A DNA stretch of 64,000 nt from Vulcanimicrobiota bacterium (GTDB lineage Bacteria > Vulcanimicrobiota > Xenobia > Xenobiales > JADMJV01), in NCBI GenBank assembly GCA_017307785.1, contig JAFKGI010000006.1, positions 186,001 to 250,000 on the forward strand, given 5' to 3'. Below the pieces are notes generated by a model, which was not told where the DNA came from, ran no database searches, and saw only the letters and a list, made by a program, of their open reading frames with translations. Shown piece after piece: positions 26,565-35,138 of this stretch. The position numbers were made by a program, and so were the translations under genes. The first letter of the stretch is position 1, and each line of letters starts with the position of its first letter.

Positions 26565-28292
26565 TCAGATGTGAAAACGGGGACTGTAACGACGCAGGAG
26601 CGGCTGCGTGCTGGCGTAGCCGGCCAGCGCCAGAGCCACGGTGGTGCTCATATCGACGGTCTTTCCGCCGTAGTCGCGCTGACTCTCCAGAAAGTAGCTG
26701 GAATTGGGCAAAGCGTCAGCCATCCCGTTGGGCAGAAACTGCCAGGCTTCCCCATTGAAGTGAGCCAGCAAGGAAACCGCAGACTGCGGGGTCTGGCTCT
26801 GCTGATCGGTGACGATCGCCTGGCAAGTTACAATGGCAAAAAGATCTTTGTAGGCCGCCGCCACCGGAGTGGCTCGGGTGGAATATCGCAAATCCAACGG
26901 CTTTTCTTCCTTGAGGGCGATGGTCATCACGTTGGTGCGAAAAGGCTGGGCGGCCACGTTGCGGCCCGGCACCGCTTTCGGGAGGGTGACAGAGGGATCA
27001 TACTGAGAAAGCTTGCCATTCCCGGTGGTGGCGTCTTTGACCACGGAAATCAACTGCTCCTGGTAGGCGAAAAGGTCACCCTGAATCGGCGATCCTTGCG
27101 AGAACTGCTGGCCACTGACATTGAGGAGATTTACGCTGCCGGACTCCCGTGAATAGACTTTGCCAGCCTGCGTGACCCACAGGTAATTGACGTCCGGTCG
27201 CGGACCTCCGATGATTTCCGGCTCCGTACTATCGTCGGTGACTTTGAGCAGATCCACCACCTTGCTCCAGCTCTTGCCGGCCGCGTCATATTTCAAAATC
27301 GCAGGTTGTTTCAGAGGTCCAACCGACTGCTTGACCGTTCCCTTCCCCTCCGAGTCATTCTGAAAAGTGAAACCGCGATAATAGACGTGAATAGCGTGCG
27401 CGTAGTAGGTGTTGCTGGAGGTGCCGGCGACCGTGCCGGTGAGCAAATAGGCGTCCACGACGGGTCCTTCATACAGAGAAGTATCAATGGTTTTGGTGGA
27501 GCCGTTGACGGTGATGGTGGTATAAGTGGGAGTGCCATCTTCTTTGCCGTTGATTCGGGGCTGTTTGATGCGCCCCAGCATGGTCGGATCGTCCGGGCCC
27601 GTCACCTTGGTCGGAGTGAATTTGTCGTCCTTGAGCTCCACCACGTAGGGACCGTTGCCCTTGAGCTGCTCCTGCACCTGGCTGAAGCCCTGATTGGAAA
27701 CGCTGCCGTCAGGCATCATCAGCGGCTGAAAATCCTGAATGGCCGGCAACGTAATTTCATCCTTGACCTGGTAGAACACCGAAGCCCCGTTGGCACTGAA
27801 GGTGTGGGGAAGCACGTCGGGGTTAAGGGAACCGAGAGACTGCCATTTGAAGTTGGGACCCAGCACTTCCCAGGTCGTTCCCTTGAGTGCAAACAGATGA
27901 GGCTTCAAGCTGCCGGTGGCCAGGCTGTCGGCCAGGCGGAACTCCTCGAGAATCCAGTGGCGGTCGGCCCGCACCAGGTTGGAGGAAGCCTCCACGTCAA
28001 GCTGGAGCATGGTGGTGGAAAGGCGCCGAACGGTGGAATGAACGCTGGCTCCACTGGCAAAGGAAACACCGCTGTTGAGGGCATTTTCCCACTCCGGATT
28101 GGACCGCATGATCTGGATGTTGCGGTCGAGGATGCCGTCGGCCGCAAATTCAGCCCGCATCTTGTGGTCGGCCAGCAGGGTGGATCGAATGTCTTCTCGG
28201 TTGGTCACCACGATGGCAACCGAGAGAAAGAACAGGAAGGCCGACATGAAGAGGGCCGACAGGAGCAAGTTGCCGCGGCGTGAGCGAGCCAT
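26565..28292 (-). CDS. PilX-like pilin-associated protein, large beta-rich body
   Basis: 575 residues from the ATG at 28292; the in-frame extension to 28568 crosses the divergent gene and is rejected. MARSRRGNLLLSALFMSAFLFFLSVAIVVT is a basic leader plus hydrophobic helix in the manner of PilX/GspK, with no Glu at +5. Then comes a helical linker (REDIRSTLLADHKMRAEFAADGILDRN) and about 500 residues of extended strands with TolB/Kelch-like phrases such as DVNYLWVTQAGKVYSR and TGNGKLSQYDPSV. This is the second such protein in the window (compare 5432). Probably exported and surface-associated. Confidence 0.68.
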   Translation of the reverse strand: MARSRRGNLLLSALFMSAFLFFLSVAIVVTNREDIRSTLLADHKMRAEFAADGILDRNIQIMRSNPEWENALNSGVSFASGASVHSTVRRLSTTMLQLDVEASSNLVRADRHWILEEFRLADSLATGSLKPHLFALKGTTWEVLGPNFKWQSLGSLNPDVLPHTFSANGASVFYQVKDEITLPAIQDFQPLMMPDGSVSNQGFSQVQEQLKGNGPYVVELKDDKFTPTKVTGPDDPTMLGRIKQPRINGKEDGTPTYTTITVNGSTKTIDTSLYEGPVVDAYLLTGTVAGTSSNTYYAHAIHVYYRGFTFQNDSEGKGTVKQSVGPLKQPAILKYDAAGKSWSKVVDLLKVTDDSTEPEIIGGPRPDVNYLWVTQAGKVYSRESGSVNLLNVSGQQFSQGSPIQGDLFAYQEQLISVVKDATTGNGKLSQYDPSVTLPKAVPGRNVAAQPFRTNVMTIALKEEKPLDLRYSTRATPVAAAYKDLFAIVTCQAIVTDQQSQTPQSAVSLLAHFNGEAWQFLPNGMADALPNSSYFLESQRDYGGKTVDMSTTVALALAGYASTQPLLRRYSPRFHI

Positions 28293-28397
28293 ACTGGAAA
28301 AGTTTGTCACGGAGATTGGCCCTTCCTGGCAAATCAGCGAATCTTCAGGCACGCTTAAGGGAGGATAAGCGCAAAATATCCAAAATTTTCCGCAAGT

Positions 28398-29285
28398 ATG
28401 GCGTCGCACCGAGAGATCTTCCAGAAGATGCAGGGCCTTCTCAAAGGCCATCAACAAATGGCCGTGGTGGGGAAACGCAACAATAAATGGGAAATCCTCT
28501 TCAAGACCGGCGACCACTGGGACTTCAACGAGGGCTCCCTGCGCTACAAGGTGACCGAGGCCGTCCACAAAGAAAAGGACGCGGTCGTCATTATGGACTC
28601 CACCAAAGACGATCGCTTCGTTTCGGCCAAGCCCGAATTCCGCTCCGCTCTCTGCTTTCCGGTGACGCTACCGGGTAAAAAGCAGATCACCATCTTCGTA
28701 GAAGAGCCCGAGCATCCGATGAGTTTCTCGCTGGCCGCGCTGCCCGCCTGGAAAGAACTGGCCGAGCAACTCGAAGACCTGCAGCCCGCTCCTCCCCCAC
28801 CCAAGCCGGTGGCTCCTCCTGCCGAAAAACCCAACGTCAAACCGCCCGTCCCAAGTGGAGAGCCCGAGCAGCCCAAAGAGGAGGTCAACTGGGTAGCCGT
28901 GGGCGCGGTGGGACTGCTGCTCTTTGCCGCCATCGGCTACGGCATTTCCAGTTACCTGCGGATGCGCTCGGAAGATCAACTGGCAGCCTGCACCAGCAAT
29001 CTGGCCGTGCTGGTGGCCGCTTCCAACATGTACGCTCGCGACCACGGTGGGCAGTATCCTAAGAGTTTGGACGAGTTGGTCGGGAAATATATGCTCGACA
29101 TGCCGACATGTCCGTGCGCCGGCAGCAATACCTACAATGACTTGAAATACAGCAAGAACCCACCCGGAATGTCGGTCAGTTGCAGTGGTGGCTACCACCG
29201 CAAGCTGTTTAAGGGCTCGGGAGATCCCGAGCACTGGCCCTTCATGGATTCGACTCCGCCGGCTCCCAAAAAAAAGTCCAAGTAG
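28398..29285 (+). CDS. GAF-like domain plus membrane-anchored T2SG-like domain
   Basis: 295 residues. Residues 1-130 resemble a GAF sensor fold (MQGLLKGHQQMAVVGKRNNK, KDAVVIMDSTKDDRF, ALCFPVTLPGKKQITIFVEE). A Pro-rich linker (about 132-165) leads to one helix (WVAVGAVGLLLFAAIGYGI), then about 100 residues like the soluble part of a major pseudopilin: ACTSNLAVLVAASNMYARDHGGQYPKSLDELVGKYMLDMPTCPC. The same outer domain occurs at 45482-45907 (NMYARDH against EMYASDH). Here the pilin body is carried by an ordinary membrane anchor, so it is not assembled as a classical pilin. Followed at once by the DNA glycosylase gene. Confidence 0.7.
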   Translation: MASHREIFQKMQGLLKGHQQMAVVGKRNNKWEILFKTGDHWDFNEGSLRYKVTEAVHKEKDAVVIMDSTKDDRFVSAKPEFRSALCFPVTLPGKKQITIFVEEPEHPMSFSLAALPAWKELAEQLEDLQPAPPPPKPVAPPAEKPNVKPPVPSGEPEQPKEEVNWVAVGAVGLLLFAAIGYGISSYLRMRSEDQLAACTSNLAVLVAASNMYARDHGGQYPKSLDELVGKYMLDMPTCPCAGSNTYNDLKYSKNPPGMSVSCSGGYHRKLFKGSGDPEHWPFMDSTPPAPKKKSK

Positions 29286-29286
29286 T

Positions 29287-30111
29287 TTGCTGCTGACCTG
29301 GCGCGAGCCCGTTCCCGGCTACGATCTTTCCCTTTCCACCAAATTGCAGCGATTCGGCAAGCTGGACCCCACCTCGAGGCGCGGTCGCGGCGTCTTCGTG
29401 CGCGCCTTTTGGACCCCTCAGGGAGCCTGCACGTTGGCCCTGCGCCAGGCCGGCGCGGAAGTGGAAGCGGAAATCCTCGGTCCCGGGGCCGCTCTGGTGC
29501 GCGATTGGCTGCCTACCATGTTTCGTTTCGCCCCGCAAGAGCTGCCCCCCGACTGCAACCATCCCGGACTTCGTCAGCTGGCTCGGCGACTGCCGGGGCT
29601 GAAGATCCACCGGATGCCCTGGGCTTTTGACGTCGCCCAGATGGTCGTTCTGCAACAACGGGTCGCCTTTGAGGACGCCTCGCGCAGCTTTCGCCAACTG
29701 GTCCATCGCTACAGCCAGCCGGCCCCCGGACCTTTGCCCTTGAAAATGCCGCTGCGTCCGGAGCAGTGGCTACAAATCGGCATCAATCGCATCCAGGAAG
29801 TCGAGGTGGACGCCCAGCGAGCTCGCACCCTGCTGCGGGTAGCCGAGTTGGGCCTGGAACTCGACCTGGAAAAACTGGCGGCCACCCGGGGAGTTGGACC
29901 CTGGACCTTTCAGTCGGTGCTGGGCTTTGCTCAGGGCCATCCCGACGCTGTCCCCATCGGCGATTTGCATCTGCCGCGCATCGTGGCCCTCTATTTTGGC
30001 CAGCGACCGGGTGGAGACGAGCGGATGCTGGAGCTACTCGAGCCCTACCGGGGACTGCGCTTTCGGGTCATCAACTGGATCCTGGCCGCCGCCCACGCCA
30101 GGGCTTTCTAG
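29287..30111 (+). CDS. AlkA/HhH-GPD-type DNA glycosylase
   Basis: 274 residues from a TTG at 29287, 1 bp after the previous stop; no ATG or GTG fits better. The C-terminal half is a helix-hairpin-helix glycosylase: FDVAQMVVLQQRVAFEDASRSF at the start of the fold, AATRGVGPWTFQSVLGF (HhH) and AVPIGDLHLPRIVALYF with the catalytic Asp. The N-terminal 110 residues form the beta domain seen in AlkA. It would excise alkylated or deaminated bases. It lies directly downstream of the GAF-pilin gene and 22 bp before the acyl-CoA dehydrogenase gene. Confidence 0.82.
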   Translation: MLLTWREPVPGYDLSLSTKLQRFGKLDPTSRRGRGVFVRAFWTPQGACTLALRQAGAEVEAEILGPGAALVRDWLPTMFRFAPQELPPDCNHPGLRQLARRLPGLKIHRMPWAFDVAQMVVLQQRVAFEDASRSFRQLVHRYSQPAPGPLPLKMPLRPEQWLQIGINRIQEVEVDAQRARTLLRVAELGLELDLEKLAATRGVGPWTFQSVLGFAQGHPDAVPIGDLHLPRIVALYFGQRPGGDERMLELLEPYRGLRFRVINWILAAAHARAF

Positions 30112-30133
30112 CCTGACCCAGGAAGCTCCAAGC

Positions 30134-31327
30134 ATGGACTTCACCCTCTCTCCCCAACTGCAAGAATTTCAGCTGCAACTGCGCGATTTTCTGCGCGAGC
30201 ATGTCTATCCCATCGAGAAGCACTTCGACGAAACGCGCTTTCGAGAGCTGCTGCCCGATTTGGAAAAGGCCCGCGCCAGGGTCAAAGAAAGAGGCTGGTG
30301 GGCGCCCGCTCTACCGAAGGAACTAGGAGGGATGGGCCTGTCCCTGCTCGACTTCGCCACCGTCAGCGAAGAGCTGGGACGCTCGCCGCTTGGGCACTAC
30401 GTCTTCAATTGCCAGGCGCCCGACATCTCCACCATGGAGTTGCTCCACGTGCACGCCACGGCCGAGCAGAAGGAGCGCTACCTGCAGCCGCTGGCTCAAG
30501 GCGAAATCCGCAGCTGCTTTGGCATGACCGAGCCCGACTATCCCGGCTCCAATCCGGTCTGGATGGGCACGGTGGCGCGGCGCGACGGCGACGACTACGT
30601 GCTCAACGGTCGCAAATGGTTCTGTTCCAGCGCTGACGGCGCCACTTTCTCGCTGGTGATGGCCCAGACCGACCCCGAAGGCGCGGACGTGCACAAACGA
30701 GCCAGTCTGTTCCTGGTGCCGACCGATACCCCCGGCTGGCGTCTGGTGCGCAATCTGCCGGTCATGGGCCTGGCCGGTCAAGACTGGCCCAGTCACGCCG
30801 AGATCGCCCTGGAGGATTGTCGCGTGCCGGCCACCTCGATGCTGGCTGGCCTGGGTCAAGGCTTCGCGTTGGCCCAACAGCGCCTGGGCCCGGGCAGAAT
30901 CCACCACACCATGCGCTGGATCGGCATCGCCGAACGGGCCTTCGAACTCTCCTGCCAGCGAGCGGTGTTCCGCCAGCTGTCCCCGGGCAAAACCCTGGCC
31001 GATGAGTCGACCGTCCAGCACTGGGTGGCAGACATGCGTGCGGACATCGAAAGCGCCCGTCTGCTGGTGATGCGCACGGCCTGGAGGCTGGAGCATCTGG
31101 GCAGCAAGGAAGCCGCTCTGGACGTCTCCCTGATCAAGTTCTCCACCGCCGCCATGCTGGGCCGGGTGCTCGACCGGGCCGTGCAGATCCACGGTGGCCT
31201 GGGCCTGCTCGACGACCTGCCGCTGGCTTTCTGGTATCGCCACGAGCGCGGGGCGCGCATCTACGACGGCACCGATGAAGTCCATCGCGCCAGCGCCGGA
31301 AGACGCATCCTCAAGTCGTGGAAGTAG
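30134..31327 (+). CDS. Acyl-CoA dehydrogenase family protein
   Basis: 397 residues from the ATG at 30134; the longer frame from 29894 runs through the glycosylase gene. Conserved blocks are FLREHVYPIEKHF, PKELGGMGLSLLDFATV, CFGMTEPDYPGSNP (substrate loop), YVLNGRKWFCSSAD (FAD-binding beta sheet), RIHHTMRWIGIAERAF and VQIHGGLGLLDDLPLAFWYR with DGTDEVHRA at the end. The flavin fold is complete. Together with the overlapping phosphotransferase gene it matches the ACAD10/ACAD11-like pairing in which a kinase-like domain and an acyl-CoA dehydrogenase handle 4-hydroxy-acyl-CoAs (known for the eukaryotic fusion; inferred here). Confidence 0.93.
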   Translation: MDFTLSPQLQEFQLQLRDFLREHVYPIEKHFDETRFRELLPDLEKARARVKERGWWAPALPKELGGMGLSLLDFATVSEELGRSPLGHYVFNCQAPDISTMELLHVHATAEQKERYLQPLAQGEIRSCFGMTEPDYPGSNPVWMGTVARRDGDDYVLNGRKWFCSSADGATFSLVMAQTDPEGADVHKRASLFLVPTDTPGWRLVRNLPVMGLAGQDWPSHAEIALEDCRVPATSMLAGLGQGFALAQQRLGPGRIHHTMRWIGIAERAFELSCQRAVFRQLSPGKTLADESTVQHWVADMRADIESARLLVMRTAWRLEHLGSKEAALDVSLIKFSTAAMLGRVLDRAVQIHGGLGLLDDLPLAFWYRHERGARIYDGTDEVHRASAGRRILKSWK

Positions 31328-32283
31328 CCCGTCTGGAAGAATATCTGGGCGTGGGTCCGCTCACGGTCGAACGCTTCAAGGGCGGCTACTCGAACCTGAC
31401 CTACCGGGTCAGTGCGGGCCATCAACACTGGGTGTTGCGCACCGCGCCCGCAGGGGCCCAGGTGGCCGGGGCCCACGATATGGGGCGCGAGTTCCGCATT
31501 CTGTCCTCGGTTTATCAGGTGTTTCCCAAGGTCCCCAAGCCCTGGCGGTTTTGTGACGACGAAAGCGTGTTAGGTCGGCCTTTCTTCCTGATGGAGCAGG
31601 TCGAGGGCGAGATCCTGCGCGGTGGCAAGGGCGGGTCCCCCGAGCGCATGGCCCATCTCTCCCAGGAGTTGGCCGTGCAGTTGGCCGGACTGCACGCCCT
31701 GGACGTGGACGCCCTGGGGCTGCGCGAGTGGGACAAGGGCGAAGGCTACATCGAGCGCCAGGTCAGCGGTTGGATTGCCCGCTGGCACAAGGCCGAAGGA
31801 GTGGGGGGCGCCCCTTTGGTCGAGTATCTCTCGGCTTTTCAGGCTGCCCCCTCCCCTGCTTGCCTGATTCACAACGACTTCAAGTATGACAACGTGGTGC
31901 TGGGCGGCGATGAGGTGGTGGCCATCCTGGACTGGGAAATGGCCACCGTGGGAGATCCCTGGATGGATCTGGGCACCACTCTGGGCTATTGGGTGGAAGC
32001 GGAGGATGCGCCGGAATTGCGAGCCCTTGGCTTTGGACCCACTCATTTGCCCGGCAACTTGACCCGACGCGAATTTGCCCAGGCCTACATGGAGGCTTCG
32101 GGTCGACAGCGCTCCTGGGAGGACATCGACTTCTTCTACCTATTTGGTCTCTTCAAGGTGGCCGTCATCGCTCAGCAAATCTTCCTGCGGTTCCGTCAGG
32201 GCCATACCCAGGATCCCCGCTTCGCCCACCTCGACGTGGCCGTGCGACTGTTACTGGAACAGGCCTCGCGCGTTTTGCGGTAG
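31318..32283 (+). CDS. Aminoglycoside-phosphotransferase-like kinase (ACAD10/11-type partner)
   Basis: 321 residues from a GTG inside the end of the dehydrogenase gene (10-base overlap), so translation is coupled. Kinase-fold marks are GGYSNLTYRV, HWVLRTAP (ATP Lys replaced by Arg-containing strand), CLIHNDFKYDNVVL (catalytic Asp-Asn) and VVAILDWEMATVGDPWMDLG (metal Asp). The ending FGLFKVAVIAQQIFLRF is typical of the ACAD10/11-associated phosphotransferases. Acts on a small hydroxylated molecule, probably an acyl-CoA, in the cytoplasm. The 3' side is the repeat element at 32291. Confidence 0.9.
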   Translation: MEVARLEEYLGVGPLTVERFKGGYSNLTYRVSAGHQHWVLRTAPAGAQVAGAHDMGREFRILSSVYQVFPKVPKPWRFCDDESVLGRPFFLMEQVEGEILRGGKGGSPERMAHLSQELAVQLAGLHALDVDALGLREWDKGEGYIERQVSGWIARWHKAEGVGGAPLVEYLSAFQAAPSPACLIHNDFKYDNVVLGGDEVVAILDWEMATVGDPWMDLGTTLGYWVEAEDAPELRALGFGPTHLPGNLTRREFAQAYMEASGRQRSWEDIDFFYLFGLFKVAVIAQQIFLRFRQGHTQDPRFAHLDVAVRLLLEQASRVLR

Positions 32284-32290
32284 CCTCGTC

Positions 32291-32500
32291 CGGAAGGGGG
32301 ACAAAGGGGATGGGGGGATTTGGAGACAGGCTGGAGCAGGGCGATCGCTTTCGGTGCCTCGGCCAAGCTTTTCCGCAGTTGATTTTAGAGAATAGGCCGG
32401 GCTTGCGCTCAACCCCACCTCTAAAAAGCTACTTAAGCCAGGGTTGGCCTTGCCGCGTTGGGCCTCTCCTGGTCTCCCATTCCCCCGGGTCCCCCTTCAA
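32291..32500. repeat. Non-coding inverted-repeat element, copy 2
   Basis: Ends GAAGGGGGAC (32293-32302) and GTCCCCCTTC (32489-32498) are perfect inverted copies, with weaker pairing inside. The centre 32371-32457 aligns with 17745-17830 of copy 1 over the whole length, sharing TTGATT, AGCTAC/TCTAC and GTTGGCCTTGCCGCG. It fills the gap between two convergent genes. No coding capacity seen. Confidence 0.75.
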
Positions 32501-32518
32501 AGCGGAAGCCTTCGCCTT

Positions 32519-33997
32519 CTAGGGTAAGGAGAACCAGAAGGTAGAGCCTTTGCCGAGTTCGCTGCTGACGCCGATCTGACCGCCATGGGCGTGGATCAGG
32601 GCGGCGGCCAGCCACAGGCCCAGGCCGGTGCCACGAGCGATGCTGCGGTCCCCCACGCGTTCGAAGGCGGAAAAGAGCCGCTGCTGGTTTTCGGCCGAGA
32701 TGCCTACGCCGTGATCGCGGATGCAGATGCGCGCCTCGCGCCGATAGACGCGGATCTCGCCGCCCTGCGGGCTGTATTTGACGGCGTTGGAAAACAAGTT
32801 GGCCAGGACCTGGCGTATCTTACGCTCGTCGGCCAGAATCGTGCCGCTGGCCTCGTTGACGACGGTGATCTTTTCCATATCCTCATGCTGGGCGGCACGC
32901 AGAAAGCGGATTTCTTCCTCCACCAGAGCAGCCAGATCGAGCTGCTTGGGGCTGATCTCCAACGGCTTGCCGCCCTCGATGGTGGCGATGTCCAGATAGT
33001 TGATGATCAGTTCCTTGGCTCGACCGCTGGCGCCCACCAGCATTTCCAACACCGGAGCCTGCTTCTCTTTCGGCAAACGCTCCAGGATGCGCACGCAATT
33101 GTCGATGGCCTGCAGCGGATTCTTCAGGTCGTGGCTGGCAATCTGTAAAAAGTTGGCCAGCGCCTCGCGTTGAGCGGCCTGCTGGCGCAGCCGTTCCGAA
33201 GACAGCCGGGCAGCCAGCAATCCGGCCGCGGCGCAGAAGAATTGAAAGTCGAGTTCACTGAAAGGCAGCATGGAGCCGGCGCAGAGCATGCCGAAGATTT
33301 CCTCGTCGTGCTCGAGCGGCACGTAGATGGCGCCTTTGATGCCGGTCAGACGAATGGAGGGGGCATTGCCCAGGCCGTCATCGAGCTCTTCACCGGCGAA
33401 CAACATGGCTTTGCCCTGCTCGGCGGCGTAGTGGGCCAGGGTGGAACTGGCCGAGCCCTGGCGCCCTCCCAGGTAGGCCAGAGCGCCGTCGGCTTTGGGA
33501 GGCCAGGCGATGACCGAGGGTTGGTGAGCCAACGGCACCGCTTCCTGCACGCGCTTAAGCAATTCGGGTAGGAACTCCTCGGCGAAAAGCGCCTCGGTGA
33601 GGGCGTAAATGGCCTGCAGATACTTGGACTGGTCGCCCAGCGCCATAGTCAGGCCCAGGCTGCCGGAACGTCCCAACAGGCTGAGGCGCAGACCATCGGG
33701 CAATTGACGGGCTACCGAAAGGCGGGTTTCCCCCAGAGTTAGCTGAATTTCGGGCCCGAGCTTGATCGGCTCTTGCAGCCGCGAACCGTTGAGCCAGCTG
33801 CCGTTGCTGCTGCCCAGGTCTTTGTACCAGATGCCCTGACTATCGGCCCAGATTTCCCCATGGCGGGAAGAAACCCGCGGGTCGGCCACTTCGATGGCTG
33901 CTCCCGAGCCGGTGCGGCCCAGCAGCGTGGGTTGCCCGTCAAACTCGCAGGTTGTTTCCCCCAACCGTGGATGTGTCAGGCTGATCTGGTAAGCCAT
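32519..33997 (-). CDS. Sensor histidine kinase with FHA and GAF domains
   Basis: 492 residues. FHA domain first (PTLLGRTGSG, VSSRHGEIWA, DLGSSNGSWLNGSRL), then a GAF region (about 125-265: LYALTEALFAEEFLPELL, AIYVPLEHDEEIFGMLCAGS), HisKA dimerisation with phospho-acceptor LQIASHDLKNPLQAID, and HATPase with NLFSNAVKYSP (N box), CIRDHGVGIS (G1) and GTGLGLWLAA (G2). All catalytic boxes are intact and there is no membrane helix, so this is a soluble kinase. FHA on a histidine kinase would let threonine phosphorylation steer two-component output. No response regulator is adjacent, so it is an orphan. Confidence 0.93.
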   Translation of the reverse strand: MAYQISLTHPRLGETTCEFDGQPTLLGRTGSGAAIEVADPRVSSRHGEIWADSQGIWYKDLGSSNGSWLNGSRLQEPIKLGPEIQLTLGETRLSVARQLPDGLRLSLLGRSGSLGLTMALGDQSKYLQAIYALTEALFAEEFLPELLKRVQEAVPLAHQPSVIAWPPKADGALAYLGGRQGSASSTLAHYAAEQGKAMLFAGEELDDGLGNAPSIRLTGIKGAIYVPLEHDEEIFGMLCAGSMLPFSELDFQFFCAAAGLLAARLSSERLRQQAAQREALANFLQIASHDLKNPLQAIDNCVRILERLPKEKQAPVLEMLVGASGRAKELIINYLDIATIEGGKPLEISPKQLDLAALVEEEIRFLRAAQHEDMEKITVVNEASGTILADERKIRQVLANLFSNAVKYSPQGGEIRVYRREARICIRDHGVGISAENQQRLFSAFERVGDRSIARGTGLGLWLAAALIHAHGGQIGVSSELGKGSTFWFSLP

Positions 33998-34030
33998 GGG
34001 AAGCCCTTCGCGAGATTCGGTGGCGTCCTG

Positions 34031-34378
34031 CTAGCGGCAGAGCCAGACCAACCAGATCAGAACGCCCTGCAGCGGCAGGCGGGCCCAGCCCTGCCAGGGT
34101 TGAGCGGGGAAGCCGTGCAGCTTGGCGCCGCTGACGGCCTGGTAGATGTTGGCCGGAAAGACGGCGATGAGCAAGGCGATGAGGCCGTAGGCGGCCGGAC
34201 GGGGGCGAATCAGCAGGCCCACGCCGCCCAGGATTTCGAAGACTCCGCTGAGTAGCACGCAGGCGCGGGCCGGCAGGGGCGGCGGCACAATCGCCTCCCA
34301 GGCTTTGGTGTCGGTAAAGTGCAACTGGCCCGCTCGGGTGAACAGCAGGCACAGAGCCACTCGCAAAATCCAAATCAT
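34031..34378 (-). CDS. DoxX-like membrane protein
   Basis: 115 residues from the ATG at 34378. Four hydrophobic segments cover nearly the whole protein: MIWILRVALCLLFTRAGQLHF, ARACVLLSGVFEILGGVGLL, AAYGLIALLIAVFPANIYQA and LQGVLIWLVWLCR. The first-helix pattern ending in AGQLHF and the second-helix GVFEILGGVGLL are typical of DoxX/DUF4260-like small membrane proteins. Function unknown; some relatives are quinone or redox linked. Divergent from the methyltransferase at 34400 across 21 bp. Confidence 0.75.
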   Translation of the reverse strand: MIWILRVALCLLFTRAGQLHFTDTKAWEAIVPPPLPARACVLLSGVFEILGGVGLLIRPRPAAYGLIALLIAVFPANIYQAVSGAKLHGFPAQPWQGWARLPLQGVLIWLVWLCR

Positions 34379-34399
34379 CACCCAGGAGTGTAACACAAG

Positions 34400-35134
34400 G
34401 TGCAGGAGACCCTCGACCATCTGGCCGGAGACTGGCGGATTTATCAGCTCAAGGGCGGCCATCGCTTTTCCGCCGACGATGTCCTGACGGCCTGGACAGC
34501 CGCGCGCGTGCGCCCGCAAGCACCGGAAATTCTGGATTTGGGCAGCGGTCTGGGCAGTGTCGGGTTGCTGACCCTTTGGCGCCTACCCGAGGCGCGTTTA
34601 ACCGGTGTGGAAGTTCAGGAGCTCAGCTACAACCTGGCCCTCAAGACGGTGGCCCACAACGGTTTGAGTGAGCGCGTGCGTTTTTTGAACCAGGATCTCC
34701 GGGCCCCACTGCAGTTGGGAAAGTACCAGCTGGTGACGGGCAGTCCGCCTTATTTCCCGCTGGGCAAAGCCACCGTTTCTCCCCACCCGCAGCGCGCCGC
34801 CGCCCGTTGCGAACTGCACGGCGACGTTTTTGACTATTGCCGAGTGGCGGCCGAGCATCTGGACATCGGGGGTCGCTTCGTCTTTGTCCACGCGGCCGGC
34901 GATGCGCGCCCGGAACAGGCCATTGATCGCGCCGGCCTGACCTTGCTCTCCCGCCAGGATGTGCTTTTCCGCAGCCACCTGGAGCCGACCGTGGCCCTCT
35001 TTGTGTGCGGCTTCGAAGGGGAACGCCGGGACCCGGAGCCGTTCGTGATTCGCGACTCCGAGGGACATTGGAGCGAAGAGTACCTGAAGATGCGCGAAGA
35101 GATGGGAACCACCGGTCTGCGTAGAAGCTCCTGA
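34400..35134 (+). CDS. TrmN6-like N6-adenine methyltransferase
   Basis: 244 residues, GTG start. The Rossmann methyltransferase motifs are EILDLGSGLGSVGLLTL (SAM loop), LTGVEVQELSYNLA (acidic loop) and VTGSPPYFPLG, a variant of the NPPY catalytic motif, all placed as in tRNA1(Val) adenine-37 N6-methyltransferase. The usual N-terminal D-x-x-x-L-L block reads FSADDVLTAWTA. In place of NPPY it has SPPY, so the Asn is lost, which is common in the TrmN6 branch but leaves substrate less certain. The next gene starts 4 bp on. Confidence 0.85.
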   Translation: MQETLDHLAGDWRIYQLKGGHRFSADDVLTAWTAARVRPQAPEILDLGSGLGSVGLLTLWRLPEARLTGVEVQELSYNLALKTVAHNGLSERVRFLNQDLRAPLQLGKYQLVTGSPPYFPLGKATVSPHPQRAAARCELHGDVFDYCRVAAEHLDIGGRFVFVHAAGDARPEQAIDRAGLTLLSRQDVLFRSHLEPTVALFVCGFEGERRDPEPFVIRDSEGHWSEEYLKMREEMGTTGLRRSS

Positions 35135-35138
35135 CACG

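Noticed and set aside
26565..28568. 92-residue N-terminal extension of the PilX-like protein
   Set aside because: It crosses the divergent gene and the pilin-type leader lies downstream at 28292.
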